64,000 bases of DNA, taken from assembly GCF_014243345.1 (NCBI RefSeq), contig NZ_JACLZF010000002.1, forward strand, positions 744,001 through 808,000, in the 5' to 3' direction. Positions 1-10,171 of this stretch are shown here, one piece after another. Position 1 is the stretch's first letter. The number at the start of each line of letters is the position of its first letter. The position numbers and the translations under genes are program-made. Under the pieces are notes generated by a model that worked only from the letters and a program-made list of their open reading frames with translations, had not been told where the DNA came from and did no database searches. This DNA comes from Robiginitalea sp. SC105 (lineage in GTDB: Bacteria; Bacteroidota; Bacteroidia; Flavobacteriales; Flavobacteriaceae).

Positions 1-17
1 CTGATTTCCTCCGGTAA

Positions 18-1691
<1,674 letters not shown>

Positions 1692-1707
1692 ACATCCCAA
1701 TTGGCCG

Positions 1708-1715
1708 TATATTTG
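1708..1715 (+). promoter_or_regulatory. -7 promoter element before yidC
   Basis: TATATTTG fits the TAnnTTTG consensus and lies 58 bases before the yidC ATG, just after the pyrG stop. No convincing -33 TTG is seen at the right spacing, so yidC may also be read from the pyrG promoter. Confidence 0.45.
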
Positions 1716-1773
1716 CACCCCGCAAGTCCAATCTTTGGGCGGCGCGGGAGCCAGGTCCTGTTAAAACGATTAC

Positions 1774-3615
1774 ATGGAAGAAAAAAAGCTGGATATCAAT
1801 TCCATTATTGGATTCGTACTCATTTTCGGAATCCTCATTTTCTGGTTTTATACCAACCAGCCGAGTCCCGAGGAAGTGGAAGCCCAGAGACAGGCGACCG
1901 AGCAAGTGCAGGACTCCGTAGGCCAGGCCGAAGCCAGCCAGCCCACCCCGCCGCCTGCCGACCCGGTCCTTGACCTGAACGACTCCGTGGCGCGGGAGGC
2001 GTACGCCTCCAAAATCGGCGCCTTTGCCTACACCCAGGCAGGGGAGGGGACTACCCTTCTGGAAAATGACGTACTCGCCCTGGAAGTGTCCAACAAAGGC
2101 GGCCAGGTAGTGGAGGCGCGGATGAAAGAATTCGTCAACCACGATTCCCTGCCCGTGTACCTCGTCCGCGACGGCAACGCGAGCTTTGGCCTGGAACTGA
2201 CTACCTCCGACAACCGGGTATTGAATACCTCCGAGCTGTATTTTGAACCTAGCCTGAGTGAGGAAGGGGAAAACCAGGTGCTCTCCATGAAGGCCATGGC
2301 GGGTCCCCGGCAGTACCTCGAATACCGCTATACCATCAAGCCCGGGGAATACCTCGTCGATTTTGACATCCGTTCCCAGGGGCTGTCCATGCCCGCTGCC
2401 CGTGGGGTCCCACTCAACTGGAACCTGAGGGCCATCCGCCATGATCCCAGCGTGATGTATGAAAACCGGTATACCCGGCTCACCTACCGGCACGACGGGG
2501 ATGACATCAGCAAATTGTCCGCCAGCGGGGAGGACGACGAAACCGAGGCGGCCGTCCGGTGGATGTCGTTCCGCCAGCACTTTTTCAGTTCCATCCTGGC
2601 TGTTGACGACCCCCTGGAATCCGTGACATTCCGCTCCAACGACCTGGTGGAGGAAGAAAGCAGCGAAACCGCCTTTACCAAGGAATTTTCCATTGCGACC
2701 GAGCTGCCCGTGACGGGGGGCGAAATCAGCCGGGCGATGCACTGGTATTTCGGCCCTACGGACATCGACGTACTTGAAGAATACCCGGACCTGGCCCTGG
2801 CCGATTCCATCCCCTTCGGATGGGGGATCTTCGGATGGATCAACCGGTATGTGTTTACCCCCTTCTACGGCTTTTTGGCTTCTTTCCTGCCTTTCGGGAT
2901 TGCCATTGTGGTGATGACCATCATCGTGCGGATCCTCATGTCGCCGGTTACGTATAAGTCCTACCTCTCCCAGGCCAAGATGCGGGTCTTGAAGCCCGAG
3001 ATCACGGAAATCGGGGAGAAGTACAAGGACAACGCAATGAAAAAGCAGCAGGCCACCATGAAACTCTACAACAAGGCAGGCGTGAGCCCGCTGAGTGGCT
3101 GTATCCCCGCCCTGTTGCAGTTGCCGATATTCTATGCGCTCTTTATGTTCTTCCCTACCAGCTTTTCGCTGCGCCAGAAGTCCTTCCTCTGGGCGGAAGA
3201 CCTGTCATCCTACGATACGATTGCACAACTGCCGTTCAGTATCCCGTTTTACGGGGACCACGTCAGCCTGTTCCCGATCCTGGCATCGGTTGCCATCTTC
3301 TTCTACATGATGATGACCACCGGGCAGCAGATGCAGACCCAGCCCGGCATGCCGAACATGAAGTTCATCATGTACCTGTCGCCCCTGATGATGCTGTTTT
3401 TCTTCAACAACTACGCCAGTGGCCTCAGCCTGTACTATTTTGTTTCCAACCTGATTACCATCGGAATCATGCTGGTAATCAAAAATGTGATCCTGGACGA
3501 GGAAAAAATCCATGCCCAGATCCAGGAACAGAAAAAGAAACCCCGGAAGGAGAACCGCTTCCAGCGGAAGATGCGGGAAATGATGGAAGAAGCCGAGAAG
3601 CAAAAGAAACGCTGA
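1774..3615 (+). CDS. yidC: Membrane protein insertase YidC
   Basis: Inserts and folds inner-membrane proteins, alone or with SecYEG. The 613 aa protein has the Gram-negative YidC layout: an N-terminal membrane segment (about residues 9-24), a large periplasmic beta-sandwich domain (about 50-350), a conserved C-terminal core of about five membrane helices from about residue 360, and a strongly basic Lys/Arg/Gln/Glu-rich tail (from about 580) that in this family contacts the ribosome. It starts at the first ATG, 82 bases after pyrG, and ends just before a clear rho-independent terminator. Nothing suggests truncation. Confidence 0.97.
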   Translation: MEEKKLDINSIIGFVLIFGILIFWFYTNQPSPEEVEAQRQATEQVQDSVGQAEASQPTPPPADPVLDLNDSVAREAYASKIGAFAYTQAGEGTTLLENDVLALEVSNKGGQVVEARMKEFVNHDSLPVYLVRDGNASFGLELTTSDNRVLNTSELYFEPSLSEEGENQVLSMKAMAGPRQYLEYRYTIKPGEYLVDFDIRSQGLSMPAARGVPLNWNLRAIRHDPSVMYENRYTRLTYRHDGDDISKLSASGEDDETEAAVRWMSFRQHFFSSILAVDDPLESVTFRSNDLVEEESSETAFTKEFSIATELPVTGGEISRAMHWYFGPTDIDVLEEYPDLALADSIPFGWGIFGWINRYVFTPFYGFLASFLPFGIAIVVMTIIVRILMSPVTYKSYLSQAKMRVLKPEITEIGEKYKDNAMKKQQATMKLYNKAGVSPLSGCIPALLQLPIFYALFMFFPTSFSLRQKSFLWAEDLSSYDTIAQLPFSIPFYGDHVSLFPILASVAIFFYMMMTTGQQMQTQPGMPNMKFIMYLSPLMMLFFFNNYASGLSLYYFVSNLITIGIMLVIKNVILDEEKIHAQIQEQKKKPRKENRFQRKMREMMEEAEKQKKR

Positions 3616-3661
3616 CCCGAATCCCCGGAAGACCTGTAAACTGCCGGAACGTTTAGGAAAC

Positions 3662-3696
3662 AAAAAAGCCCCTGACTATGAAGTCGGGGGCTTTTT
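3662..3696 (+). terminator. Rho-independent terminator of yidC
   Basis: A 14-bp stem with one G-T wobble pairs 3663-3676 with 3683-3696 around the loop TATGAA, and the stem ends in a run of five T. It lies 46 bases after the yidC stop. Between this hairpin and the opposing terminator at 3848 there are about 150 bases in which I see no gene or RNA. Confidence 0.85.
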
Positions 3697-3847
3697 GCTT
3701 GGCAGGGTAGGTTTAGTCTGGTAAGATTTGGGACTGGCAATATGGTGCAGGACTCCCGGAGATAAAAACAAAAGTTGTCAATTGCCGGTTTCTGTATGCT
3801 AACCAGCCTCTTTCTGAAGTCTGGTAGCAGGCAATGGGCCCTGGCAT

Positions 3848-3879
3848 AAAAAAACCACCCCGCCAAAGGGCAGGGTGGT
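3848..3879 (-). terminator. Rho-independent terminator of the FAS1 lipoprotein gene
   Basis: On the minus strand a GC-rich stem (ACCACCC paired with GGGTGGT, extended by GCC/GGC around a TTT loop) is followed by a run of seven T. It sits 22 bases after the stop codon of the FAS1 gene and faces the yidC terminator. Confidence 0.85.
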
Positions 3880-3901
3880 AAATCAAATAGGTGATAAAAA
3901 C

Positions 3902-5776
3902 TTAGTTCGTCGTATCCGGGATCATCACCTGGTTGAGGACGTGAACCACACCGTTTCCGGCCTGTACGTCCACAGCGATAATTCCGATTCCCGGATTATT
4001 CGCACCATCGGTTACATCTGCTATGTTCCCACCGGTACCTGGCAGGTTGATGGTGATGGCATCGCCCTCGAGGGTTGTGGGCATAATCCCATCGGTCAGG
4101 TCACCGGAACGGACGTTTCCGGAAACGACATGGTGGTAAAGGACGGAAGTCAGCAGGGCCTCGTCGATGTCGGTCACGGCATCCCAGGCAGCGTTGCTGT
4201 CAAGCAGGGCCTGGAAGGCAGTATCCGTCGGGGCAAATACAGTAAAAGGACCTTCTCCGCTCAGCACGGTGGCGAAATCCGTCATGGGCGTACCTTCCGT
4301 CAGGGCGGTTACCAGGGGGGCAAAGGTTGGGTCTGCCAGGGCAAAGGTCACCACGGTGGGGATGTCGATTACCGCATCTACGGCATGGATTACCCCGTTG
4401 GTAGCTACCACATCGGCAACTGCCACATCGCTGACGCCGTTCAGGGTGACGCCGGCGTCCGTATTGATATACAGGCTCAGGGCGTCATCGTCCGCATTGA
4501 CCCCGAGGGTGTTCACGTAGGAGTTGGAAAGTGCTCCGGAGAAGGCGGCAGCCCCGGAGACCACATGGTTGGACAGGATGTTGTCCAGCGCATTGCCATT
4601 GGGGTTTGTAAAGGCCGCAAACGCATCATTGGTGGGTGCGAATACAGTATAGGGCCCTTCGGAGGAGAGCAGGTCGGTAAAGGTCGTATTGCCCCCGTCG
4701 GTAAGGGCGTCCACCAGGCTCGAAAAGGCCGGGTTGGCTGTTGCGTGGTCTACGATGGTCGGCAGCCCGATTACGGCATCCACGATGTGTACTACACCGT
4801 TGGAAGCAAACACGTCGGGGGTGCTTACGTCAGACACGCCGTTGATGGTTACCCCGCCCTCCGTATTGATGAACAGGCTGAGGTTTGCGTTGTCCGGTCC
4901 GGCCGTGGAGGAAGAGGAAACATAGCCTGTGGTCAGGTCCGTAGAGGCAAATTCTCCGGCTACTACGTGGTTCAGAAGTACCTGGGTCAGTATCTCGTTG
5001 GGTACATCAGCCACACTTGCATAACCATTCACACTCAGGAAGGTGGCAAAGGCATCATTGGTTGGGGCGAACACGGTAAAGGGGCCGTCGCCTTCCAGGG
5101 TAGTTGCCAGGTCAGCTTCGATCAGGGCACTGACCAGGGCGGACAAATCAGAGGTCGCGTTGGCTATTTCCACGATGTTCCGATCCGCGGCGGCTTCCGC
5201 CAGGGCGTCCAGTATTTCCTGGGGCAGCAATACCTTATTTATTATATGGATCACCCCGTTTGAGGCAATGACGTCTGCCGTGGTGACGTTGGCCGGGGTA
5301 CCGGTGGCGTCGACCACTGAAACACCTCCTGAAAGGGAAGTGGTGAGCGTTCCGCCCTGTACGGTGGTCACATTGGCGCCATCCGTGAGGTCGGTGGATT
5401 GTGCGGCCACACCGGCCACCACGTGGTAGGTCAGGATGGTTGCCAACAGTTCTTTCTCTTCATCGGTGTCAAAGTCGTCCAGGCTGCTGTAACCGTCCAG
5501 GTTGCTGAAGAGCTGGCTGAAGGCAGCATTGGATGGTGCGAAAACGGTGAAGGGCCCCGGACCGCTGAGGATGCCGATCAGGTCGCCGTTGGGCAGTTCA
5601 TCCGCCTTGGACAATGCAGCCACCAGGCTGCTCAGGTCGGGATTGGCCTGGGCGGTTGCCACGATATTGGCCTCCACTCCGCCGCCGTTGCCGTCGTCGT
5701 CGTTGGAACACGATGCTACTGCAAAAAGCAGGAGCCCCGCCAACAGGAATTTAAGTTTGAATAAGCACTTTTTCAT
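3902..5776 (-). CDS. Lipoprotein with four fasciclin (FAS1) domains
   Basis: The 624 aa protein starts with a lipoprotein signal peptide (lipobox FAVASC, Cys23) and a short SNDDDGNGGG linker that would hold it away from the membrane. Four FAS1 domains follow, beginning near residues 36, 199, 340 and 472. Each has the hallmark FTVFAPxNxAF or similar motif and a later VIHxxxxVL-type motif. FAS1 domains are cell-adhesion or matrix-binding folds, so a surface adhesion role is likely, but the ligand cannot be read from sequence. It is a single-gene unit with its own terminator and diverges from mnmA. An AT-rich stretch upstream holds a TATTTTTC promoter-like element (minus strand). Confidence 0.92.
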   Translation of the reverse strand: MKKCLFKLKFLLAGLLLFAVASCSNDDDGNGGGVEANIVATAQANPDLSSLVAALSKADELPNGDLIGILSGPGPFTVFAPSNAAFSQLFSNLDGYSSLDDFDTDEEKELLATILTYHVVAGVAAQSTDLTDGANVTTVQGGTLTTSLSGGVSVVDATGTPANVTTADVIASNGVIHIINKVLLPQEILDALAEAAADRNIVEIANATSDLSALVSALIEADLATTLEGDGPFTVFAPTNDAFATFLSVNGYASVADVPNEILTQVLLNHVVAGEFASTDLTTGYVSSSSTAGPDNANLSLFINTEGGVTINGVSDVSTPDVFASNGVVHIVDAVIGLPTIVDHATANPAFSSLVDALTDGGNTTFTDLLSSEGPYTVFAPTNDAFAAFTNPNGNALDNILSNHVVSGAAAFSGALSNSYVNTLGVNADDDALSLYINTDAGVTLNGVSDVAVADVVATNGVIHAVDAVIDIPTVVTFALADPTFAPLVTALTEGTPMTDFATVLSGEGPFTVFAPTDTAFQALLDSNAAWDAVTDIDEALLTSVLYHHVVSGNVRSGDLTDGIMPTTLEGDAITINLPGTGGNIADVTDGANNPGIGIIAVDVQAGNGVVHVLNQVMIPDTTN

Positions 5777-5992
5777 AACAGAATTTCTTTTAGGATTAAA
5801 TTGTGTATGGAAAAATAGAAAAAGTTAAACAAAATGAGTTGACGCTTAATAAAAGTTTAACAGGAACCCCGTGGATCGAGTCCATGGTTTGCGCATTTCA
5901 ACCTGCAGGGTAAGGGCCTGACTCCTTTTTACGCAATCCGGAAAGCATGTAGCCGTCGGGATGGAAACCTGACGACACCCGGAATTATTTTG

Positions 5993-6000
5993 TAATTTTG
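5993..6000 (+). promoter_or_regulatory. -7 promoter element directly before mnmA
   Basis: TAATTTTG is an exact TAnnTTTG match that ends only 7 bases before the mnmA ATG. With the usual spacing to the transcription start, the mRNA would be leaderless or carry only a few bases. Confidence 0.6.
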
Positions 6001-6007
6001 CGCCGAA

Positions 6008-7207
6008 ATGACGACGCCCAAAAAAGTAGTGATAGGCCTCTCGGGAGGCGTGGATAGCAGTGTAGCCGCCTTGTTGCTCAAGCAACAGGGTTATGAGGTG
6101 ATCGGGCTTTTCATGAAAAACTGGCACGATGATTCCGTGACCATCTCCAAGGAATGCCCCTGGCTGGACGACAGCAACGATGCCCTGATCGTCGCAGAGA
6201 AACTGGGAATCCCCTTCCAGACCATTGACCTGAGTGTTGCCTATAAAGAGCGTATCGTGGATTATATGTTCCGCGAATACGAACGGGGCCGGACCCCGAA
6301 CCCGGATGTGCTTTGCAACCGGGAAATCAAATTTGACCTGTTCCTGAAGATGGCGGTGGACCTTGGCGCGGACTATGTGGCTACGGGCCACTATTGCCGG
6401 AAGGAAAGCGAGGTTTCCCGCGATGGGGCAACCCTGTACCGCCTCCTGGCGGGCAAGGACAGGAACAAGGACCAATCCTACTTTCTGTGCCAGCTCAACC
6501 AGGAACAACTTTCCCGGGCGCTCTTCCCCATCGGGGAACTTGAAAAATCCGAAGTCCGTCAAATAGCCGCCCAGCACAACCTGATTACGGCCGACAAAAA
6601 GGACTCCCAGGGGCTTTGCTTCATCGGCAAGGTACGCCTGCCCGAGTTTTTGCAGCAGCAGCTGCAGCCCAGGGAGGGGCGAATCGTGGAAATCCCCGCA
6701 ACGGCACCCTTTTACCACCGGCCCCTTCCCCGTTTCAGCAACCGCAGGGAAGAGCTCGCCTATTATTCGGAAAAGCCGACTTATGCCCCGGACGAGGGCA
6801 GGGACGTAGGGCGCCACCAGGGCGCACACTATTTTACCATCGGCCAACGGAAAGGACTGGATGTAGGCGGTACCCCCGAGCCCTTGTTCGTTATCCAGAC
6901 GGATGTGCGGAACAATATCATTTACACCGGCCAGGGCAAGTCCCACCCGGGCCTGTACCGGCGAGCGCTTTTTGTTGCAGACCAGGAACTTCACTGGGTG
7001 CGCCCCGACCTGGCGCTTTCCCCCGACGAATCCCTGGAGGTGCGTGCCAGGATCCGGTACCGGCAGGAATTGCAGGCGGCCACCCTCTATAAAATAGAAG
7101 GGGGGCTCTATGTGGATTTCCAGCAGCCCCAATCGGCCATTACCGAAGGGCAGTTTGTCGCCTGGTACCTTGGGGAGGAATTGATCGGTTCCGGGGTGAT
7201 AGCCTGA
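6008..7207 (+). CDS. mnmA: tRNA-specific 2-thiouridylase MnmA
   Basis: Activates U34 of tRNA-Lys, Glu and Gln with ATP and inserts sulfur to make s2U34. The 399 aa protein shows the PP-loop SGGVDSS (residues 12-18) and the two catalytic cysteines Cys103 ([11 protein letters not shown]) and Cys204 (SQGLCFIG), and ends in the expected beta-barrel domain. Between Cys204 and the [11 protein letters not shown] motif there is an insert of roughly 40 residues relative to the E. coli type, as I would expect for Bacteroidota MnmA. The sulfur relay partners are not in this window. Confidence 0.96.
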   Translation: MTTPKKVVIGLSGGVDSSVAALLLKQQGYEVIGLFMKNWHDDSVTISKECPWLDDSNDALIVAEKLGIPFQTIDLSVAYKERIVDYMFREYERGRTPNPDVLCNREIKFDLFLKMAVDLGADYVATGHYCRKESEVSRDGATLYRLLAGKDRNKDQSYFLCQLNQEQLSRALFPIGELEKSEVRQIAAQHNLITADKKDSQGLCFIGKVRLPEFLQQQLQPREGRIVEIPATAPFYHRPLPRFSNRREELAYYSEKPTYAPDEGRDVGRHQGAHYFTIGQRKGLDVGGTPEPLFVIQTDVRNNIIYTGQGKSHPGLYRRALFVADQELHWVRPDLALSPDESLEVRARIRYRQELQAATLYKIEGGLYVDFQQPQSAITEGQFVAWYLGEELIGSGVIA

Positions 7208-7263
7208 TCCGATTAACGGGAAGCCCCCTGCCGGGCCGGATTGCCTGATCCGATTCCCGGGAA
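7202..7263. repeat. Two-copy 21-bp direct repeat across the mnmA stop codon
   Basis: GCCTGATCCGATTnnCGGGAA occurs at 7202-7222 and 7243-7263 with only two mismatches (AA versus CC) and a 41-base period. The first copy contains the mnmA stop codon. It looks like a short local duplication; no function is evident. Confidence 0.75.
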
Positions 7264-7310
7264 ACAAATGCCTAAAAGTGCACAGGCACCTAATTACGCG
7301 CAATTGTCCT

Positions 7311-8258
7311 ATGGAGAAAAACAGCATTTGCCGGCTCTTTGAAGTCCGGTATCCCATCATCCAGGCCGGCATGGTCTGGGCCAGCGGCTGGCGGCTGGCG
7401 GCAGCGGTTTCCAATGCCGGCGGCCTGGGGTTGATCGGGGCAGGGAGCATGTACCCGGACATCCTCCGGGAGCACATCCGTAAATGCAAGGCAGCGACCG
7501 GCAAGCCGTTTGGGGTCAACGTCCCCATGCTCTATCCGGATATCGACCGCATCATGGCCATCATCCGGGAAGAGAGGGTGCCCATTGTCTTTACTTCTGC
7601 CGGGAACCCCAAAACCTGGACAGCCGATCTCAAGGCCGACGGTATCCGGGTTGCGCATGTGGTGAGCAGCCTGAAATTTGCCCTGAAGGCCCGGGATGCC
7701 GGGGTGGATGCCGTTGTGGCCGAAGGTTTCGAGGCCGGGGGGCATAACGGGCGTGATGAAACGACGACCCTCACCCTCATCCCGGCCGTCCGTGAAAAGA
7801 TCGAATTGCCCCTGATCGCGGCAGGCGGCATTGCCACCGGCCGGTCCATGCTGGCTGCCATGGTCCTCGGGGCCGACGGGGTGCAGGTTGGCAGCCGCTT
7901 CGTAGCCAGCGAGGAGGCCTCTTCCCACCCTGCCTTCAAGCAACGGGTGGTGGATGCCGGGGACGGGGATACCCGGCTGACCCTGAAGGAGCTGGCACCG
8001 GTACGGCTCCTGAAGAACAAATTCTACTCGGATATCGAGTCGGCCTATGCCCGGGGTGCAACCCCGGAGGAGCTCAGGCAATTATTGGGGAGGGCCCGGG
8101 CCAAACGGGGCATGTTCGAGGGAGACCTCGAAGAAGGGGAGCTGGAAATCGGCCAGGTCTCCGCAATCATCCACGAGATCCTGCCTGCAGCCGAAATCGT
8201 CCGGCAGATGATGGCCGAATTCGACGAGGCGTGCAAACAGGTCGGGGATTTGCTCTGA
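7311..8258 (+). CDS. Nitronate monooxygenase family flavoprotein
   Basis: FMN-dependent TIM-barrel oxidoreductase of the nitronate monooxygenase / 2-nitropropane dioxygenase family, 315 aa. Visible family features are the N-terminal YPIIQAGM, the EAGGHNG motif with the conserved active-site His, and the phosphate-binding AAGGIATGRSM and GADGVQVGSRF stretches. Members oxidise nitronates such as propionate 3-nitronate; some relatives are the enoyl-ACP reductase FabK, which shares this fold. I start at ATG 7311; the in-frame ATG at 7278 adds an unconserved 11 residues. It stands alone between mnmA and the opposite-strand TPR gene. Confidence 0.85.
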   Translation: MEKNSICRLFEVRYPIIQAGMVWASGWRLAAAVSNAGGLGLIGAGSMYPDILREHIRKCKAATGKPFGVNVPMLYPDIDRIMAIIREERVPIVFTSAGNPKTWTADLKADGIRVAHVVSSLKFALKARDAGVDAVVAEGFEAGGHNGRDETTTLTLIPAVREKIELPLIAAGGIATGRSMLAAMVLGADGVQVGSRFVASEEASSHPAFKQRVVDAGDGDTRLTLKELAPVRLLKNKFYSDIESAYARGATPEELRQLLGRARAKRGMFEGDLEEGELEIGQVSAIIHEILPAAEIVRQMMAEFDEACKQVGDLL

Positions 8259-8282
8259 GCCGGCCAGCCTGTTCGCAAAGGC

Positions 8283-10013
8283 TCAGAAAACCGACCCGGG
8301 GATTTCCAGGTCGGCGTGCTGCCAGGTTTCCCGGAATTCCTCCCTGACTTTTTCGGCTTCCGCCGATCTCCCCTGGGCTTCCAAAGACTGGGAAAGCCCC
8401 AGCAGGGACCATCCGTTTTGCCGCAGTTTTAGCAGGTCTTCCCGATAAACAGCTTCCGCTGCCGCATAGTCCCCGGCAGCCATCAGGACGGCCCCCAGGT
8501 TCTGGCGGGGCGGGATATGCCAGGCAGACGGCTCCGTATAGGTCAGGTTATCCTCCAGGGCAACAGCCTCTTCCAGGAACCGGACCGCCGATTCAAAATC
8601 GCCGGTTGCTGCCGCAATTTCCCCTGCCACCACGGCCCTGGCCACTGCCGCGATCCGGTCCGAGGCATTGTTTGCCGTTGCGACAATGGAAGCCAGGTCG
8701 GGATCCGCCACCAGTTGGTCAATCGCCTGAAGCTCTTCCCTGGCCTCCGGGATATTGCCCTTCCTCAAAAATGCAATTCCCCTCGCGTAATGGCGCATCA
8801 GGTTGAGGTGTTTGATCTCCGGGTTGGGGGCCGGGAAGGTGAGTATGTGGTTCCATTTGCCGAAACGCAGGTAGGCCAGCAGGGGGGTGGCGGCAAAATC
8901 CTGCAAGAATGGCAGCTCTTTCATTTCACCAACCGGTACCTTCTCGGCTGTTTTACGCGCTGCCGACAGGGCCGTTTCACTCTCCCCGATCAGGCTGGCC
9001 GCAGACCACAGGAAGTGTACGTTGTGCGGGTAGTACGCCAGCGGGTAAAGCCCCTGGGAATAGCACTGTGAAATATAGTCCTCATCGGCTTCGATGGCCA
9101 GTTGGTTTACGCGGACCGCGTCTTTATACCGGCCCACCCGGATGTAGATGTGGGAAGGCATGTGCACGATATGGCCAGCCCCCGGCATCAGGTTCTCAAG
9201 GCTTTCCGCACTGCTTACGGCCCGGTCCGGGTCCGGCAGCTCCATCAGGTGGATATAGTAGTGGTGCGCCCCCGGGTGCTTGGGATCCAGGGCAATTGCC
9301 TTTTCCAAGGCTGCCTTTGCTGCCAGGGTATTGGGCGCCGGTTCCCCGGAGGCTTCCCAATAGGCCCAGGGCATGGTATTCATAATAGCGGCCGCATACA
9401 GGGTCAGTACCTCCGCATGGTCCGGGTAGCGGTCTGCGAGCCCCTTCATGGCATCCATGTATGCGGTGTTCAGATGGGCCGTCTGCAGGGTGGTATCCGG
9501 GCTGTACCGGGCATTCAGCGCCCGGATCAGCCCCTGTTCCAGTTCACTGGCATTGCCGGCATACCTGTTGGCCATTTCCAGGGCTTCCAGGGCCTTTTTT
9601 TTCCGGTCCTCGTCCGGTTCAGGATCGTTGATGTTGGGCCCCAGGTCGTAAGCCTGTCCCCAATAGGCCATGGCGGCCTCCGGGTCCAGGCGGGCAGCTT
9701 CCAGGAAAGACCGGTGGCCTTCCGCATGGTTGAATGCGTAGGTCAGGCGGAGGCCCTGGTTGAAAAATGCCTGGGCCTGACCCGAGCCGGTCCGGATGGG
9801 CAGGGAATGGTTGCCCAGGTTTTCGAACAGGGGCGCAATCTGACGGGTGCTGTCAATATCCCCAAGAAGGAATTTTGCCACTGTGCACTTGATGGCGCCC
9901 ATGGATGCGGCATTGCGCTTCGGCAGCACCTCGGTCCTGCCGGTCTTCCAGGGGATAAGGGCGGCAACTGCAAACAGGACCAGCAGCAGGACGGGGATGA
10001 GTCGGGATTTCAT
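8283..10013 (-). CDS. Exported tetratricopeptide-repeat protein
   Basis: The 576 aa protein has an N-terminal hydrophobic signal or anchor (about residues 5-20) and then TPR-like helical repeats throughout, for example AxxxxNQGLRLTYAFNHAEA-type and EKAIALDPKHPGAHHY-type units. His-rich stretches PGAHHYYIHLMEL and HIVHMPSHIYIRVGRY lie in the middle and are typical of this uncharacterised TPR family. It probably works as a scaffold or peptide-binding protein in the periplasm. The partner is unknown. It lies downstream of the cytochrome/HEAT lipoprotein gene on the same strand with a 158-base gap. Confidence 0.75.
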   Translation of the reverse strand: MKSRLIPVLLLVLFAVAALIPWKTGRTEVLPKRNAASMGAIKCTVAKFLLGDIDSTRQIAPLFENLGNHSLPIRTGSGQAQAFFNQGLRLTYAFNHAEGHRSFLEAARLDPEAAMAYWGQAYDLGPNINDPEPDEDRKKKALEALEMANRYAGNASELEQGLIRALNARYSPDTTLQTAHLNTAYMDAMKGLADRYPDHAEVLTLYAAAIMNTMPWAYWEASGEPAPNTLAAKAALEKAIALDPKHPGAHHYYIHLMELPDPDRAVSSAESLENLMPGAGHIVHMPSHIYIRVGRYKDAVRVNQLAIEADEDYISQCYSQGLYPLAYYPHNVHFLWSAASLIGESETALSAARKTAEKVPVGEMKELPFLQDFAATPLLAYLRFGKWNHILTFPAPNPEIKHLNLMRHYARGIAFLRKGNIPEAREELQAIDQLVADPDLASIVATANNASDRIAAVARAVVAGEIAAATGDFESAVRFLEEAVALEDNLTYTEPSAWHIPPRQNLGAVLMAAGDYAAAEAVYREDLLKLRQNGWSLLGLSQSLEAQGRSAEAEKVREEFRETWQHADLEIPGSVF

Positions 10014-10171
10014 TTGATGGAAGTATTAGGTTGTTTGATGGAACGGGCATCCCGTGGGGGAAGGATCGGGAAGTAAGGGTCTATGCCTCATGAAGATACA
10101 TCAAAAAATCCGGCCGGGCAACAGGATTATACTGCCTGCCCGGCCGGATATTACAAGCTTCCTACCGTAGC

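Noticed and set aside
3697-3847. Possible small RNA between the two facing terminators
   Set aside because: I see no promoter element of the TAnnTTTG type with a sensible 3' end here, and no known RNA fold.
3875-5263. 462-codon plus-strand frame across the FAS1 gene
   Set aside because: It is Gly/Gln/Val-rich and periodic because it is the antisense reading of four FAS1 repeats. The minus-strand gene has a lipobox, domains and a terminator.
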